Source: Reyranella sp.
GTDB lineage: Bacteria > Pseudomonadota > Alphaproteobacteria > Reyranellales > Reyranellaceae
Assembly: GCA_022844015.1 (NCBI GenBank)
Contig: JALHMO010000006.1
Span: 1 to 64,000, forward strand
Reading direction: 5' to 3'
Length of the DNA: 64,000 nucleotides
The translations under genes were made by a program, and so were the position numbers. The notes beneath the pieces are model-generated. The model did no database searches and was not told the DNA's origin. It saw nothing but the letters and a program-made list of their open reading frames with translations. Of this stretch, positions 26,598 to 34,888 are shown piece by piece (within the stretch, counting starts at the first letter, position 1; every line of letters begins with the position of its first letter).

Positions 26598-26624
26598 AGC
26601 CGCGCCCCTGAGCGCGGCTTTTTT
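26598..26624 (+). terminator. intrinsic terminator / attenuator before argJ
   Basis: An 8-bp perfect stem AGCCGCGC/GCGCGGCT with the 6-nt loop CCCTGA is followed immediately by six T. It points toward argJ and has no + strand gene upstream other than the leader peptide, so it makes sense only as an attenuator. Confidence 0.85.
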
Positions 26625-26653
26625 GTTTTCTGCGTCTGAGCCGAGCCCAAATC

Positions 26654-27246
26654 ATGCCCCACGATATTGCCAGGGTCTCCCCCTTCGCCCCCCAGCGGCT
26701 CGCCGAGATGCCGCCGATCGAGGGCGTTCGTCTGGCCTCCTGCGAAGCGGGAATTCGCTACAGGAACCGCGACGACCTGATGGTCGCCGTGCTCGATCCC
26801 GGCACCACCGCAGCCGGCGTGCTGACCCGATCCAAGACGTGCTCGGCACCCGTGCTTTGGTGCCGGGAGAGCCTCCATACCGGCAAGGCGAGGATCCTCG
26901 TGGTGAACTCCGGCAACGCCAATGCCTTCACGGGCAAGAGAGGCCAGGAAGCCGTCGAGACGACGGCCGCGTTCGCGATGAACGCCACGGGCTGCAGCCG
27001 GAGCGAGGTCTATCTCGCCTCGACCGGGGTCATCGGCGAGCCGCTTGAGGCGGGAAAATTCCGGCACCTGCTCGATGGCCTCGTCGCGTCGGCAAGGCCC
27101 GAAGCCTGGGCCGAAGCGGCGTGCGCCATCATGACGACCGAGACATCCGCGTCGATGTCGGTGTCGGCGGTCCAGGCCGCGCCACGATCTGGACCTGCGA
27201 CCTGACCCAGGACTACGTCGCGATCAACGCGGATTACCGAAGTTGA
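26654..27246 (+). pseudogene. argJ: argJ with an internal deletion (glutamate N-acetyltransferase remnant)
   Basis: Codons 1-164 are a good ArgJ N-terminus: [55 protein letters not shown], and AIMTTET where the family has AIMTTDT. The next residues in frame are unrelated and stop at 27205. In another frame, from about 27135, the extreme C-terminus of ArgJ follows: [20 protein letters not shown] then [14 protein letters not shown] to TGA at 27244-27246. About 200 central codons are gone, including the autoproteolysis site with its nucleophilic Thr (KGSGM...T), and the two pieces are out of frame. The protein cannot work, so arginine synthesis must use another copy or another N-acetylglutamate route. 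Confidence 0.9.
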
Positions 27247-27300
27247 GCCTGGCGCCGCACCGTAGCCGCGCCGTACCCAGGGCATCCGCATCCAAGAGTC

Positions 27301-27353
27301 CCGTCATCCCGATCGAAGCCAAGCGCAGCGCGGCGTAATGGAGGGATGACGGT
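27301..27353. repeat. family A repeat, solitary left arm
   Basis: CCGTCATCCCGATCGAAGCC followed by GCGCAGCGCGGCGTAATGGAGGGA matches a family A left arm; a short TGACGG follows at once, as if the centre had been deleted. It lies 55 bp after the argJ remnant. Confidence 0.6.
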
Positions 27354-27394
27354 CCCTGTCGTGTGCGACTGCCCTGGCGCCGCACTCGGCGCGC

Positions 27395-28582
27395 CTACTC
27401 GGCGGGCTTCAGCGCCGCCTGGCTCATGTCCCGCTCGCCGGGCAACATCGAGATGGCACAGAAGCCCAGGAACGCGCAGCCCGCCAGCGCCATCAGGACA
27501 GCCGGAAATCCGGCGGCCTTCACCATGGGGCCGATCAGGGCGACCACGACCGAGCTGACGCCGAAGCCGATCGCCAGCCGCGCACCGGTGACGCGGCTGC
27601 GCATGCGGTCGTCGATGTACTTCACGATCATTGCGTCGGTGAACGGGATGGCCCCGAACACCAGCAGCATGAAGCCGATCGCCGTGATGAACAGCGCCCA
27701 GTCCTCGACCTGCGAGGCGATCAGGAACAACGGCACCTGCAGGAGCACGATGGGCACGTAGATGTTCTTCAACGGATAGCGGTCGATGAGCTTGCCGACC
27801 ACGAGCTGGGCCAGCGAGGCGAGCGAGAAGATCACGAACAGCATGACGGCGAGCTCGGCCGGATCCTGCACCGCGCCCTTGACGCGGTCGCGCAGGAGCT
27901 CGCCGTTCCCGTTGGTCGTGAAGTTGAAGACGATGCTGCCGGTCACCGCGGTGAAGGTCATGATGGCGAACACGCGCGCCATCACCCACGGCGGCAGGTC
28001 GATCATCTTGGGCTTGCGCTTGGCCGGCGCCTCCTGCTCGCGCGGCACCAGGGCCACGAAGGCCACGGCGCAGACGAGACAGATCACGCCGGGGATGATG
28101 AAGGCCATCTGCCAGCCGAAGCGCTGGGCGATGTAGACCGAGACGCCGGCGGCGATGGCGATGCCCATGTTGCCGGCCAGCCCGTTCAGGCCGATCGTGA
28201 ATCCGTAGTTCCTGGCCTTCTGCACCAGCATCGGGATGCCTACCGGGTGGTAGATCGAGGCGAAGGCGCCCATCAGGGTCAGCGCCGCGCCGATCTGCCA
28301 CTTGTTGGTGCACAAGGCGATGATCAGCGAGGACACGCCCATGCCGGCGAAGAAGATCACCATCATGATCCAGCGGCCCCACAGGTCGCCCAGCCGGCCG
28401 CTCACGATCGAGCCCACCCCGAACATGAACAGCGCGCCGTAGTTGAAGGGCGTGAGCTCGGTCCATTCGACGCCCCAGACGCCGGCGATGACGCCCCAGC
28501 TGTAGGCGAAGACGACCAGGATCCAGTGATCCATAGCGTGCCCGATGTTGAGCAGGATGGACGTGGGACTGGAATGACTCAT
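27395..28582 (-). CDS. MFS transporter, 12 helices
   Basis: A 395-residue major-facilitator protein with about 12 hydrophobic segments. The first is SILLNIGHAMDHWILVVFAY, whose NxxHxxxH-type start is common in the FSR/CynX-like branch. The loop 2-3 motif is SGRLGDLWGRWI (GxLxDRxGRR type), and a second-half GKLIDRYPLKN is the matching motif after helix 8. The ATG at 28582 was chosen because upstream codons belong to a family D repeat. It is divergent from the AraC gene, which may regulate it. The substrate is not evident. Confidence 0.85.
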   Translation of the reverse strand: MSHSSPTSILLNIGHAMDHWILVVFAYSWGVIAGVWGVEWTELTPFNYGALFMFGVGSIVSGRLGDLWGRWIMMVIFFAGMGVSSLIIALCTNKWQIGAALTLMGAFASIYHPVGIPMLVQKARNYGFTIGLNGLAGNMGIAIAAGVSVYIAQRFGWQMAFIIPGVICLVCAVAFVALVPREQEAPAKRKPKMIDLPPWVMARVFAIMTFTAVTGSIVFNFTTNGNGELLRDRVKGAVQDPAELAVMLFVIFSLASLAQLVVGKLIDRYPLKNIYVPIVLLQVPLFLIASQVEDWALFITAIGFMLLVFGAIPFTDAMIVKYIDDRMRSRVTGARLAIGFGVSSVVVALIGPMVKAAGFPAVLMALAGCAFLGFCAISMLPGERDMSQAALKPAE

Positions 28583-28619
28583 GCGACTCGCACCTGAATT
28601 CCGCACCTTGGTCTTCGGC

Positions 28620-28697
28620 TGGGAGCGCGCCATTCCAGTGGCGCTCATGGGGTGGCGGAATCAAGAAGATGAGCGCCACTGGAATGGCGTGCTCCCA
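28620..28697. repeat. family D palindromic repeat, copy 2
   Basis: 29-bp arms TGGGAGCGCGCCATTCCAGT... (28620-28648) and their reverse complement (28669-28697) differ at one position, with a 20-bp loop. It lies 37 bp upstream of the MFS gene start and about 80 bp from the divergent AraC gene. Confidence 0.85.
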
Positions 28698-28778
28698 GCG
28701 ATGAGCCAGCATATTTGCGGGCGACCATGTCTGTCTTGCGCTAAACTGACAACGTATATCTCAATCCGGACACGAGAG

Positions 28779-29564
28779 ATGGTTCTGAACGGACAACGGT
28801 CGACCGATCCGGCGGATTACCAGCAGGTGCCGCGTGCCGTCGCGGCGATGCCCAAGGACTTTGCCGCCGACTTCGTCATCGCACCGCACAGTCACGAGCG
28901 CGCCCAGTTGATCTATGCGACGGCCGGCACGATGCGCGTGTCTACCGGCGAAGCCATGTGGATGGTGCCGCCGCAGCGTGCGGTTTGGATGCCGGCCGGC
29001 GTCGTGCACGGTATCGAGATGCTCGACCGGACCACCATGCGAACCCTTTATTTGCGCGACGACGTCGCCGCAGGGATGCCGCCAGCCTGCCGCGTGCTCC
29101 TGGTTTCGCCCCTCCTGCGCGAGTTGATCGTGCGGGCGACCGAGTTGCCCGTACAATATGACGAGGGGGGCCCGGCCGGGCACGTCGTCGCTCTGATCGT
29201 GGCAGAGTTGCACGGACTGCAATCCCTCAAGCTCGATCTGCCGATGCCGACCGACCGGCGCCTCAAAAGCCTGTGCAGCGCCCTGCTGGCGGCGCCCGGC
29301 GATCGCCGCGGCCTCGAGGCGTGGGCGCGGACCGTAAATGCCAGTGCCCGTACCGTCGCCCGGCTGTTTCGCCGAGAGACCGGTTTCAGCTTTGCAGCCT
29401 GGCGCCAACAGGCCCGTTTACTTGAAGCAATGGGCCGCCTCGGCAGTGGGCAGCCGGTGACCAGGGTGGCGTTGGATCTGGGCTACGACAGCGTCAGCGC
29501 CTTCAGTGCCATGTTCCGTCGCGCCGCCGGCGCCTCGCCCAGCGACTACTGGCCCCGATCGTGA
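28779..29564 (+). CDS. AraC family transcriptional regulator with cupin sensor
   Basis: A 261-residue regulator. An N-terminal cupin-type sensor (FVIAPHSHERAQLIYATAGT, VPPQRAVWMPAGVVHGIEM) is followed by two helix-turn-helix motifs: LEAWARTVNASARTVARLFR and, near the end, VTRVALDLGYDSVSAFSAMF followed by SPSDYWPRS. This matches the AraC/NimR type. It is likely to control the divergent MFS gene. The ATG at 28779 is the first Met that keeps the sensor complete; its ribosome-binding site (GAGAG) is weak. Confidence 0.9.
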   Translation: MVLNGQRSTDPADYQQVPRAVAAMPKDFAADFVIAPHSHERAQLIYATAGTMRVSTGEAMWMVPPQRAVWMPAGVVHGIEMLDRTTMRTLYLRDDVAAGMPPACRVLLVSPLLRELIVRATELPVQYDEGGPAGHVVALIVAELHGLQSLKLDLPMPTDRRLKSLCSALLAAPGDRRGLEAWARTVNASARTVARLFRRETGFSFAAWRQQARLLEAMGRLGSGQPVTRVALDLGYDSVSAFSAMFRRAAGASPSDYWPRS

Positions 29565-29625
29565 CAAAGCCCTTACAGTCGTGGGGATTTATCGCGTAAA
29601 TGCAACCGCTTAGGTCACAGAGTTC

Positions 29626-29654
29626 TTGACGTTCTCACTGCAAATCTTCTGAAT
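29626..29654 (+). promoter_or_regulatory. candidate sigma-70 promoter of the 2-oxoacid oxidoreductase operon
   Basis: TTGACG at 29626-29631, a 17-bp spacer and CTGAAT at 29649-29654, about 70 bp before the TTG start of the first gene. The -35 match is good and the -10 moderate. The 157-bp gap holds nothing else I recognise. Confidence 0.35.
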
Positions 29655-29721
29655 GCGCGACCCTTTTGGGGTATCCTGAACTGTCATTCACCCGGCCGCT
29701 ATCCGGCGCCTGGAGTTTCTG

Positions 29722-31533
29722 TTGAAGCCGACCGACATCAAGAACCCGGATTATTTCCACAAGGTGGTCGATTGCCAGTGGGCCTGCCCGGCTCACACAC
29801 CCGTTCCCGAGTACATCCGGCTGATCGCCCACGGGCGCTACTCCGACGCCTACATGATCAACTGGAAGTCCAACGTCTTCCCCGGGATCCTGGGCCGGAC
29901 CTGCGACCGTCCCTGCGAGCCGGCGTGCCGGCGCAGCCGCGTCGAGGACGAGACCCTCGTCAAGGGCAAGAAGGAGCCGGTGGCGATCTGCCGCCTGAAG
30001 CGCGTCGCCGCCGATTACAAGGACGACGACATCGCGATTCATATGCCCAAGGCGCCGGCCCGGAACGGCAAGCGCATCGCCTGCATCGGCGGCGGGCCGG
30101 CCTCGCTCACGGTGGCGCGCGACCTCGCGGTGCTGGGCTACGAGATCGTGATCTACGACCAGGATCCCAAGCTGGGAGGCTTCATCCGCACCCAGATCCC
30201 GCATTTCCGCCTGCCCGAGTCGGTGATCGACGAGGAGGTCGGCTACATCACCGGCATCGGCAACATCGAGTTCCGCCATCAGCGCATCGACTCGATGAAG
30301 GCCGTGCTGGCCGAGAAGTACGACGCCGTGTTCGTCGGCTGCGGCGCGCCGCGCGGCCGCGAGCTCGATGTGCCCGGCCGCCAGGAGGCTGCCGCCAACA
30401 TTCATATCGGCATCGACTGGCTGTCGTCGGTCTCGTTCGGCCACACCACCAAGGTGGGCAAGCGCGTGATCGTGCTGGGCGGCGGCAACACGGCGATGGA
30501 TTGCTGCCGCACCGCGCGGCGCCTCGGCGGCGAGGACGTCAAGGTGATCGTCCGATCCGGCTTCGAGGAGATGAAGGCCTCGCCGTGGGAGAAGGAAGAC
30601 GCGATGGGCGAGGACATCCCCATCCTGAACTTCCTCGTCCCCAAGGAAGTTACCCACGAAGGCGGCAAGATCACCGGCGTGCTGTTCGAGAAGGTCCGCG
30701 CCGAGTACGACGCCAAGGGCCGCCGCAACCTGGTGCCGTCGGGCGAGCCCGACCAGCATTTCGAATGCGACGACGTCCTGGTGGCGATCGGCCAGGAGAA
30801 TTCCTTCCCGTGGATCGAGAAGGACGCCGGCATCGAGTTCGACAAGTGGGGCCTGCCCAAGCTCAACGAGGCGACCTTCCAGAGCACGCAGCCAACGGTC
30901 TTCTTCGGCGGCGACGCGGCCTTCGGCCCCAAGAACATCATCTGGGCAGCCGCGCATGGCCATGATGCGGCGATCTCGATTCACAAGATGCTGATCGGCG
31001 AGAACATCGAGGAGCGCCCGGCGCCCGGCGTCAACATCGTCAGCCAGAAGATGGGCATCCACGAGTGGAGCTACGACAACGACCCGACGGTCGACAAGCG
31101 CTTCAAGGTCCCGCACCGCGCCAAGGTCGAGGCGCTGAAGGACATCATGGCGGAGGTCGAGCTCGGCTTCGATCCCGAGCTCGCCTTCAAGGAGGCGCAG
31201 CGTTGCCTGAACTGCGACGTGCAGACCGTGTTCGAGGGCAAGCTGTGCATCGAGTGCGACGCCTGCGTCGACATCTGCCCGATGGACTGCATCACCTTCA
31301 CCGACAACGGCGAGGAGAAGGACGTGCGCCTGCGCCTCAGCGCACCCGCCGTCAATGTCAGCCAGGATCTCTATGTCGGCAACGACCTCAAGACCGGCCG
31401 CATCATGGTCAAGGACGAGGACGTCTGCCTGCATTGCGGGCTGTGCGCCGAGCGCTGCCCGACCGGCGCGTGGGACATGCGCAAGTACTACATGGAAATG
31501 ACACACGCGGAGCACGCATGCCGCAAGCACTAG
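29722..31533 (+). CDS. GltD-like NAD(P)H/FAD oxidoreductase with C-terminal 2[4Fe-4S] ferredoxin domain
   Basis: A 603-residue flavoprotein. The N-terminal domain has the glutamate-synthase-beta Fe-S pattern (CQWACPAHTPVPEYI, GRTCDRPCEPACRRSRV). The FAD loop IACIGGGPASLTVARDL and NAD(P) loop VIVLGGGNTAMDCCRTARRL follow, then FFGGDAAFGPKNIIWAAAHG. The C-terminal ferredoxin has two clusters, CIECDACVDICPMDC and CLHCGLCAERCPTG. The only credible start is TTG at 29722; no ATG or GTG is in frame nearby. It overlaps the next gene by 16 bp. It should shuttle electrons between NAD(P) and the 2-oxoacid oxidoreductase. Confidence 0.9.
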   Translation: MKPTDIKNPDYFHKVVDCQWACPAHTPVPEYIRLIAHGRYSDAYMINWKSNVFPGILGRTCDRPCEPACRRSRVEDETLVKGKKEPVAICRLKRVAADYKDDDIAIHMPKAPARNGKRIACIGGGPASLTVARDLAVLGYEIVIYDQDPKLGGFIRTQIPHFRLPESVIDEEVGYITGIGNIEFRHQRIDSMKAVLAEKYDAVFVGCGAPRGRELDVPGRQEAAANIHIGIDWLSSVSFGHTTKVGKRVIVLGGGNTAMDCCRTARRLGGEDVKVIVRSGFEEMKASPWEKEDAMGEDIPILNFLVPKEVTHEGGKITGVLFEKVRAEYDAKGRRNLVPSGEPDQHFECDDVLVAIGQENSFPWIEKDAGIEFDKWGLPKLNEATFQSTQPTVFFGGDAAFGPKNIIWAAAHGHDAAISIHKMLIGENIEERPAPGVNIVSQKMGIHEWSYDNDPTVDKRFKVPHRAKVEALKDIMAEVELGFDPELAFKEAQRCLNCDVQTVFEGKLCIECDACVDICPMDCITFTDNGEEKDVRLRLSAPAVNVSQDLYVGNDLKTGRIMVKDEDVCLHCGLCAERCPTGAWDMRKYYMEMTHAEHACRKH

Positions 31534-33362
31534 CCGCCGTTAACGATTTCGTCGTCAAGTTCGCCAACGTCAACGGCTCCGGCTCGGCCAGCGCCAACGA
31601 GCTGTTCGCGCGCTCGATCCTTCGCATGGGCGTGCCCGTCAGCCCGCGCAACATCTTCCCGTCCAACATCCAGGGCCTGCCGACCTGGTACGAGGTGCGG
31701 GTCACCGAGCGCGGCTGGCTCGGCCGGCGCGGCGGCGTCGACCTGATGGTCGCCATGAACCCGCAGACCTGGGCGCAGGACGTCAAGGAGATCGAGCCGG
31801 GCGGCTACCTGTTCTACGACAGCACCAAGCCGATGCCGGCGTCGATGTTCCGCGACGACATCAACATCATCGGCGTGCCGCTGACGGCGATTACCAACGC
31901 CACCTACACCGACGCCCGCCAGCGCCAGCTGTTCAAGAACATCATCTATGTCGGCGCGCTGTCGGTGCTGCTGAACATCGACGACAACGAGATCAAGCGG
32001 CTGTTCGGCGAGCAGTTCAAGGGCAAGGAGAAGCTGCTCGATTCCAACGTCAAGGCGCTCAATCTCGGCCGCGACTGGGTGAAGCAGCACATCGATCCCG
32101 ACAGCGTGAAGCTCGAGGTCCGCAAGTCCGACAACGTCGGCGACCGCATCTTCGTCGAAGGCAACAACGCCGCCGCGCTGGGCGCCGTCTATGGCGGTGC
32201 CACGGTGTGCGCCTGGTATCCCATCACCCCCTCCTCCTCGCTCGCCGAGGCGTTCCAGGCGCATTGCAAGCGGCTGCGCCACGACAAGGAGACCGGCAAG
32301 GCCCGGTACGCCATCGTCCAGGCGGAGGACGAACTCGCCTCGATCGGCATGGTGATCGGCGCCGCCTGGAACGGTGCGCGCGCCTTCACCAGCACGTCGG
32401 GCCCGGGAATCTCGCTGATGACCGAGTTCATCGGCCTCGCCTCGTTCGCCGAGGTGCCGGCGGTGATCGTCAACGTGCAGCGCGGAGGGCCGTCGACCGG
32501 CATGCCGACGCGCACGCAGCAATCCGACCTGCTGAGCTGCGCCTACGCCTCCAACGGCGACACCAAGCACGTCCTGCTGTTCCCCGAGGATCCCAAGGAG
32601 TGCTTCGACTTCACCGCCGACGCGCTGGATCTCGCCGACCGGCTGCAGACCCCGGTGTTCGTCATGACCGATCTCGACATCGGCATGAACCATCGCCTGT
32701 GCGCCCCCTTCCAGTGGGACGAATCGCGCCAGCTCGACCGCGGCAAGGTGATGACCGCCGAGGAGCTCGAGGCCGGCAGGAATTTCGGCCGCTATCTCGA
32801 CGTCGACGGCGACGGCATCCCGTTCCGCACCTATCCCGGGACGCATCCGACCAAGGGCTCGTACTTCACCCGCGGCACGACCAAGGACGAGTACGCGCGC
32901 TACTCCGAGGAAGGCCCGGTCTACGTCCGCAACATGGAGCGGCTGCAGAAGAAGTTCGACACGGCGCGCCGGATCGCGCCGCAGCCGCTGCGCTACCCCT
33001 CGCCAAAGCCGACGCGCTACGGCGTGATCTATTTCGGCTCGACCAGCCCGGCGATGGCCGAGGCGCTCGACCATCTCGAGGAGGGCGGCAATCACGTCAA
33101 CGCCCTGCGCGTTCGTGCCTTCCCGTTCGCCCAGTCGGTCGAGGATTTCATCCACGAGCACGACAAGGTGTTCGTGGTCGAGCAGAACCGCGACGGCCAG
33201 CTCCGTTCGATGATCATGAACGAGTTCACGCTCGACGCGCGCAAGCTGGTTCCCGTCCTGCACTATGACGGCACGCCAATCACGGCGCGCTTCATCGCGG
33301 CCGACATCGCCAAGAAGCTCGGCCAGCTCAAGGTTGTTCCGTTCGAGAAGGCGGCGTCATGA
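31518..33362 (+). CDS. 2-oxoacid:acceptor oxidoreductase, fused gamma-alpha subunit
   Basis: A 614-residue KorA-type protein. The N-terminal 190 or so residues are the gamma domain (ANVNGSGSASANELFARSIL, GLPTWYEVRVTERGW). The alpha domain starts with EGNNAAALGAVYGGATVCAW and has the conserved YPITPSSSLAE, ASIGMVIGAAWNGARAFTST and VQRGGPSTGMPTRTQQSDL, all part of the CoA/TPP site. With the beta subunit it decarboxylates a 2-oxoacid (2-oxoglutarate is likeliest) to the acyl-CoA. Its ATG lies inside the end of the GltD-like gene, and its stop overlaps the beta-subunit start (ATGA). Confidence 0.92.
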   Translation: MPQALAAVNDFVVKFANVNGSGSASANELFARSILRMGVPVSPRNIFPSNIQGLPTWYEVRVTERGWLGRRGGVDLMVAMNPQTWAQDVKEIEPGGYLFYDSTKPMPASMFRDDINIIGVPLTAITNATYTDARQRQLFKNIIYVGALSVLLNIDDNEIKRLFGEQFKGKEKLLDSNVKALNLGRDWVKQHIDPDSVKLEVRKSDNVGDRIFVEGNNAAALGAVYGGATVCAWYPITPSSSLAEAFQAHCKRLRHDKETGKARYAIVQAEDELASIGMVIGAAWNGARAFTSTSGPGISLMTEFIGLASFAEVPAVIVNVQRGGPSTGMPTRTQQSDLLSCAYASNGDTKHVLLFPEDPKECFDFTADALDLADRLQTPVFVMTDLDIGMNHRLCAPFQWDESRQLDRGKVMTAEELEAGRNFGRYLDVDGDGIPFRTYPGTHPTKGSYFTRGTTKDEYARYSEEGPVYVRNMERLQKKFDTARRIAPQPLRYPSPKPTRYGVIYFGSTSPAMAEALDHLEEGGNHVNALRVRAFPFAQSVEDFIHEHDKVFVVEQNRDGQLRSMIMNEFTLDARKLVPVLHYDGTPITARFIAADIAKKLGQLKVVPFEKAAS

Positions 33363-34414
33363 CCTACATCACCAAGCCCAAGCTGCACCACCCTTCGCTG
33401 GTCAAGAACAAGGCCGGCTACACGCGGCGCGACTACGAAGGCGCCGTATCGACGCTGTGCGCCGGCTGCGGCCACGATTCGATCAGCGCCGCCATCATCC
33501 AGGCCTGCTACGAGCTCGACATCCTGCCACACCAGGTGGCCAAGCTCAGCGGCATCGGCTGCTCGTCCAAGGCGCCGACCTACTTCGTCGGCGCCAGCCA
33601 CGGCTTCAATACCGTGCACGGCCGCATGCCGTCGGTGATGACCGGCGCCAACCTCGCCAACCGCGACCTGATCTACATGGGCGTGTCGGGCGACGGCGAT
33701 TCGGCGTCGATCGGCCTCGGCCAGTTCGCCCACATCATGCGGCGCGGCGTCAACATGACCTACATCGTCATGAACAACGGCGTGTACGGCCTGACCAAGG
33801 GGCAGTTCTCGGCGACCGCCGACAAGGGCTCGATCAGCAAGAAGGGCGTGGCCAACTCCGACGAATCGATCGACCTCGTCTCGCTCGCCATCCTGATGGG
33901 CGCGAGCTTCGTCGGCCGCTCCTTCTCCGGCGACAAGCACCAGCTGGTGCCGCTGATCAAGGCGGCCATGGCGCACGGTGGAGCAGCCTTCCTCGACGTC
34001 ATCAGCCCGTGCGTCGCCTTCAACAACCACGCCGGCTCGACCAAGAGCTACGAGTACGTGCGCGAGCACAACGAGGCGCTGAACCGCCTCGACTTCATCG
34101 AGGGCCGCGAGGAGATCACCACGCAGTACGATCCCGGCACGGTGACCACGGTGCAGCAGCACGACGGCTCGCTGCTGCGCCTGCGCAAGCTCGGCGAGGA
34201 CTACGACCCGTCCGACAAGATCGCCGCCATGAAGCGTGTCCAGGAAGGCCAGGCCGCCGGCGAGGTAGTGACCGGCCTGCTCTACGTCGATCCGACCCCG
34301 CGCGACCTGCACCACCACCTCAACACGGTGGCCCAGCCGCTCAACACGCTCGGCACTGCCGATCTTTGCCCCGGCCCGGCGGCGCTGGACCGCATCAACG
34401 CCAGCCTGCGCTGA
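33359..34414 (+). CDS. 2-oxoacid:acceptor oxidoreductase, beta subunit (TPP and Fe-S)
   Basis: A 351-residue KorB-type subunit. STLCAGCGHDSIS supplies the first Cys pair of a [4Fe-4S] cluster and SGIGCSSKAPTYF the third. The TPP/Mg motif is MGVSGDGDSASIGLGQFAH with MNNGVYGLTKGQFSAT, and the late Cys is in DVISPCVAFNNH. The C-terminal extension has the usual KorB end. ATGA overlap with the alpha gene. A long hairpin with T-run follows 20 bp after the stop, ending the operon. Confidence 0.92.
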   Translation: MTYITKPKLHHPSLVKNKAGYTRRDYEGAVSTLCAGCGHDSISAAIIQACYELDILPHQVAKLSGIGCSSKAPTYFVGASHGFNTVHGRMPSVMTGANLANRDLIYMGVSGDGDSASIGLGQFAHIMRRGVNMTYIVMNNGVYGLTKGQFSATADKGSISKKGVANSDESIDLVSLAILMGASFVGRSFSGDKHQLVPLIKAAMAHGGAAFLDVISPCVAFNNHAGSTKSYEYVREHNEALNRLDFIEGREEITTQYDPGTVTTVQQHDGSLLRLRKLGEDYDPSDKIAAMKRVQEGQAAGEVVTGLLYVDPTPRDLHHHLNTVAQPLNTLGTADLCPGPAALDRINASLR

Positions 34415-34432
34415 GCTGCCGAAAGAAGATCG

Positions 34433-34508
34433 AGGGTCCGCTCGCCAGCGACGCTTGCAAGCGGCTTCTGCTTCGGCTCGGCGCCTCGCTGGCGAGGGAC
34501 CCTTTTTC
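34433..34508 (+). terminator. terminator of the 2-oxoacid oxidoreductase operon
   Basis: The left arm AGGGTCCGCTCGCCAGCGA (34433-34451) pairs with TCGCTGGCGAGGGACCCT (34486-34503), leaving one bulge and a 34-nt loop. Five T follow directly. Position and polarity fit Rho-independent termination. Confidence 0.8.
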
Positions 34509-34528
34509 TTGCCCGGAGCAACGACGCC

Positions 34529-34600
34529 CTCACCCTGAGGAGCCGTGCGAAGTGCGGCGTCTCGATTCGGGCGAAGTAGCCTTCGCCCTTTGGTCGGCAA
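34529..34600. repeat. family C repeat, single arm
   Basis: CTCACCCTGAGGAGCCGTGC, then GCGGCGTCTCGATTCGGGCG and the GAAGTAGCCTTCGCCC hairpin followed by TTTGGTCGGC. The same order of modules occurs inverted at 10080-10150 and direct at 61932-62000. No second arm is present here. Confidence 0.7.
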
Positions 34601-34609
34601 ACCCTCTCC

Positions 34610-34706
34610 TGTCATCCTGAGCGCAGCGAAGGATCTCACCGCCAGAAGTTCCAAAGTACACTCGTACCAAGCGGCGATGAGGTCCTTCGCTGCGCTCAGG
34701 ACGACA
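34610..34706. repeat. palindromic repeat with GTCATCCTGAGCGCAGCGAA arms
   Basis: The left arm (TGTCATCCTGAGCGCAGCGA then AGGA) and the right arm 34673-34706 (TCCTTCGCTGCGCTCAGGAC then GACA) are complementary with a few mismatches. The word resembles family A (GTCATCCCGAGCG) and may be a sister family. With the neighbours it makes most of the 474-bp gap repetitive; the remaining 34707-34815 is unusually AT-rich and holds no gene I can see. Confidence 0.75.
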
Positions 34707-34815
34707 GAAAAGTTCGCGGTATCGACCTCATCAATCGCCAAAAAACGACTATTGAAAAAGTCACAGGCTCTCACGGTGAGGATTGCCCTGCTCTTCGCTT
34801 CACTTGCCCCCGGCT

Positions 34816-34844
34816 TTGACAGCGTGAATCGCGCACCCTACAAG
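34816..34844 (+). promoter_or_regulatory. sigma-70-like promoter of the nucleotide-sugar genes
   Basis: A perfect TTGACA (34816-34821), exactly 17 bp and TACAAG (34839-34844), 45 bp before the ATG of the dehydrogenase gene. It is the best promoter match noticed in the window. Confidence 0.6.
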
Positions 34845-34888
34845 CGGCCGAGGGACCGGCGGGCGGGTACCGGCGCGTGGGGGCAAGG

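Larger units (their letters stand above)
26473..26624 (+). promoter_or_regulatory. candidate arginine-responsive attenuator leader of argJ
   Basis: The interval contains, in order: a TTGACA -35 box (26473-26478; the -10 is not clear), a 21-codon open frame with five consecutive Arg codons (26511-26576), a small hairpin around its stop codon (ATGCG-ATGA-CGCAT), and a strong intrinsic terminator (26598-26624) 29 bp before the argJ ATG. The word GCCGCGC occurs both in the Arg codon run (26545-26551) and in the 5' arm of the terminator, so two mutually exclusive pairings with GCGCGGC are possible. This is the architecture of amino-acid attenuators of the his/leu/thr kind, here matched to an arginine gene. 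Confidence 0.65.
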
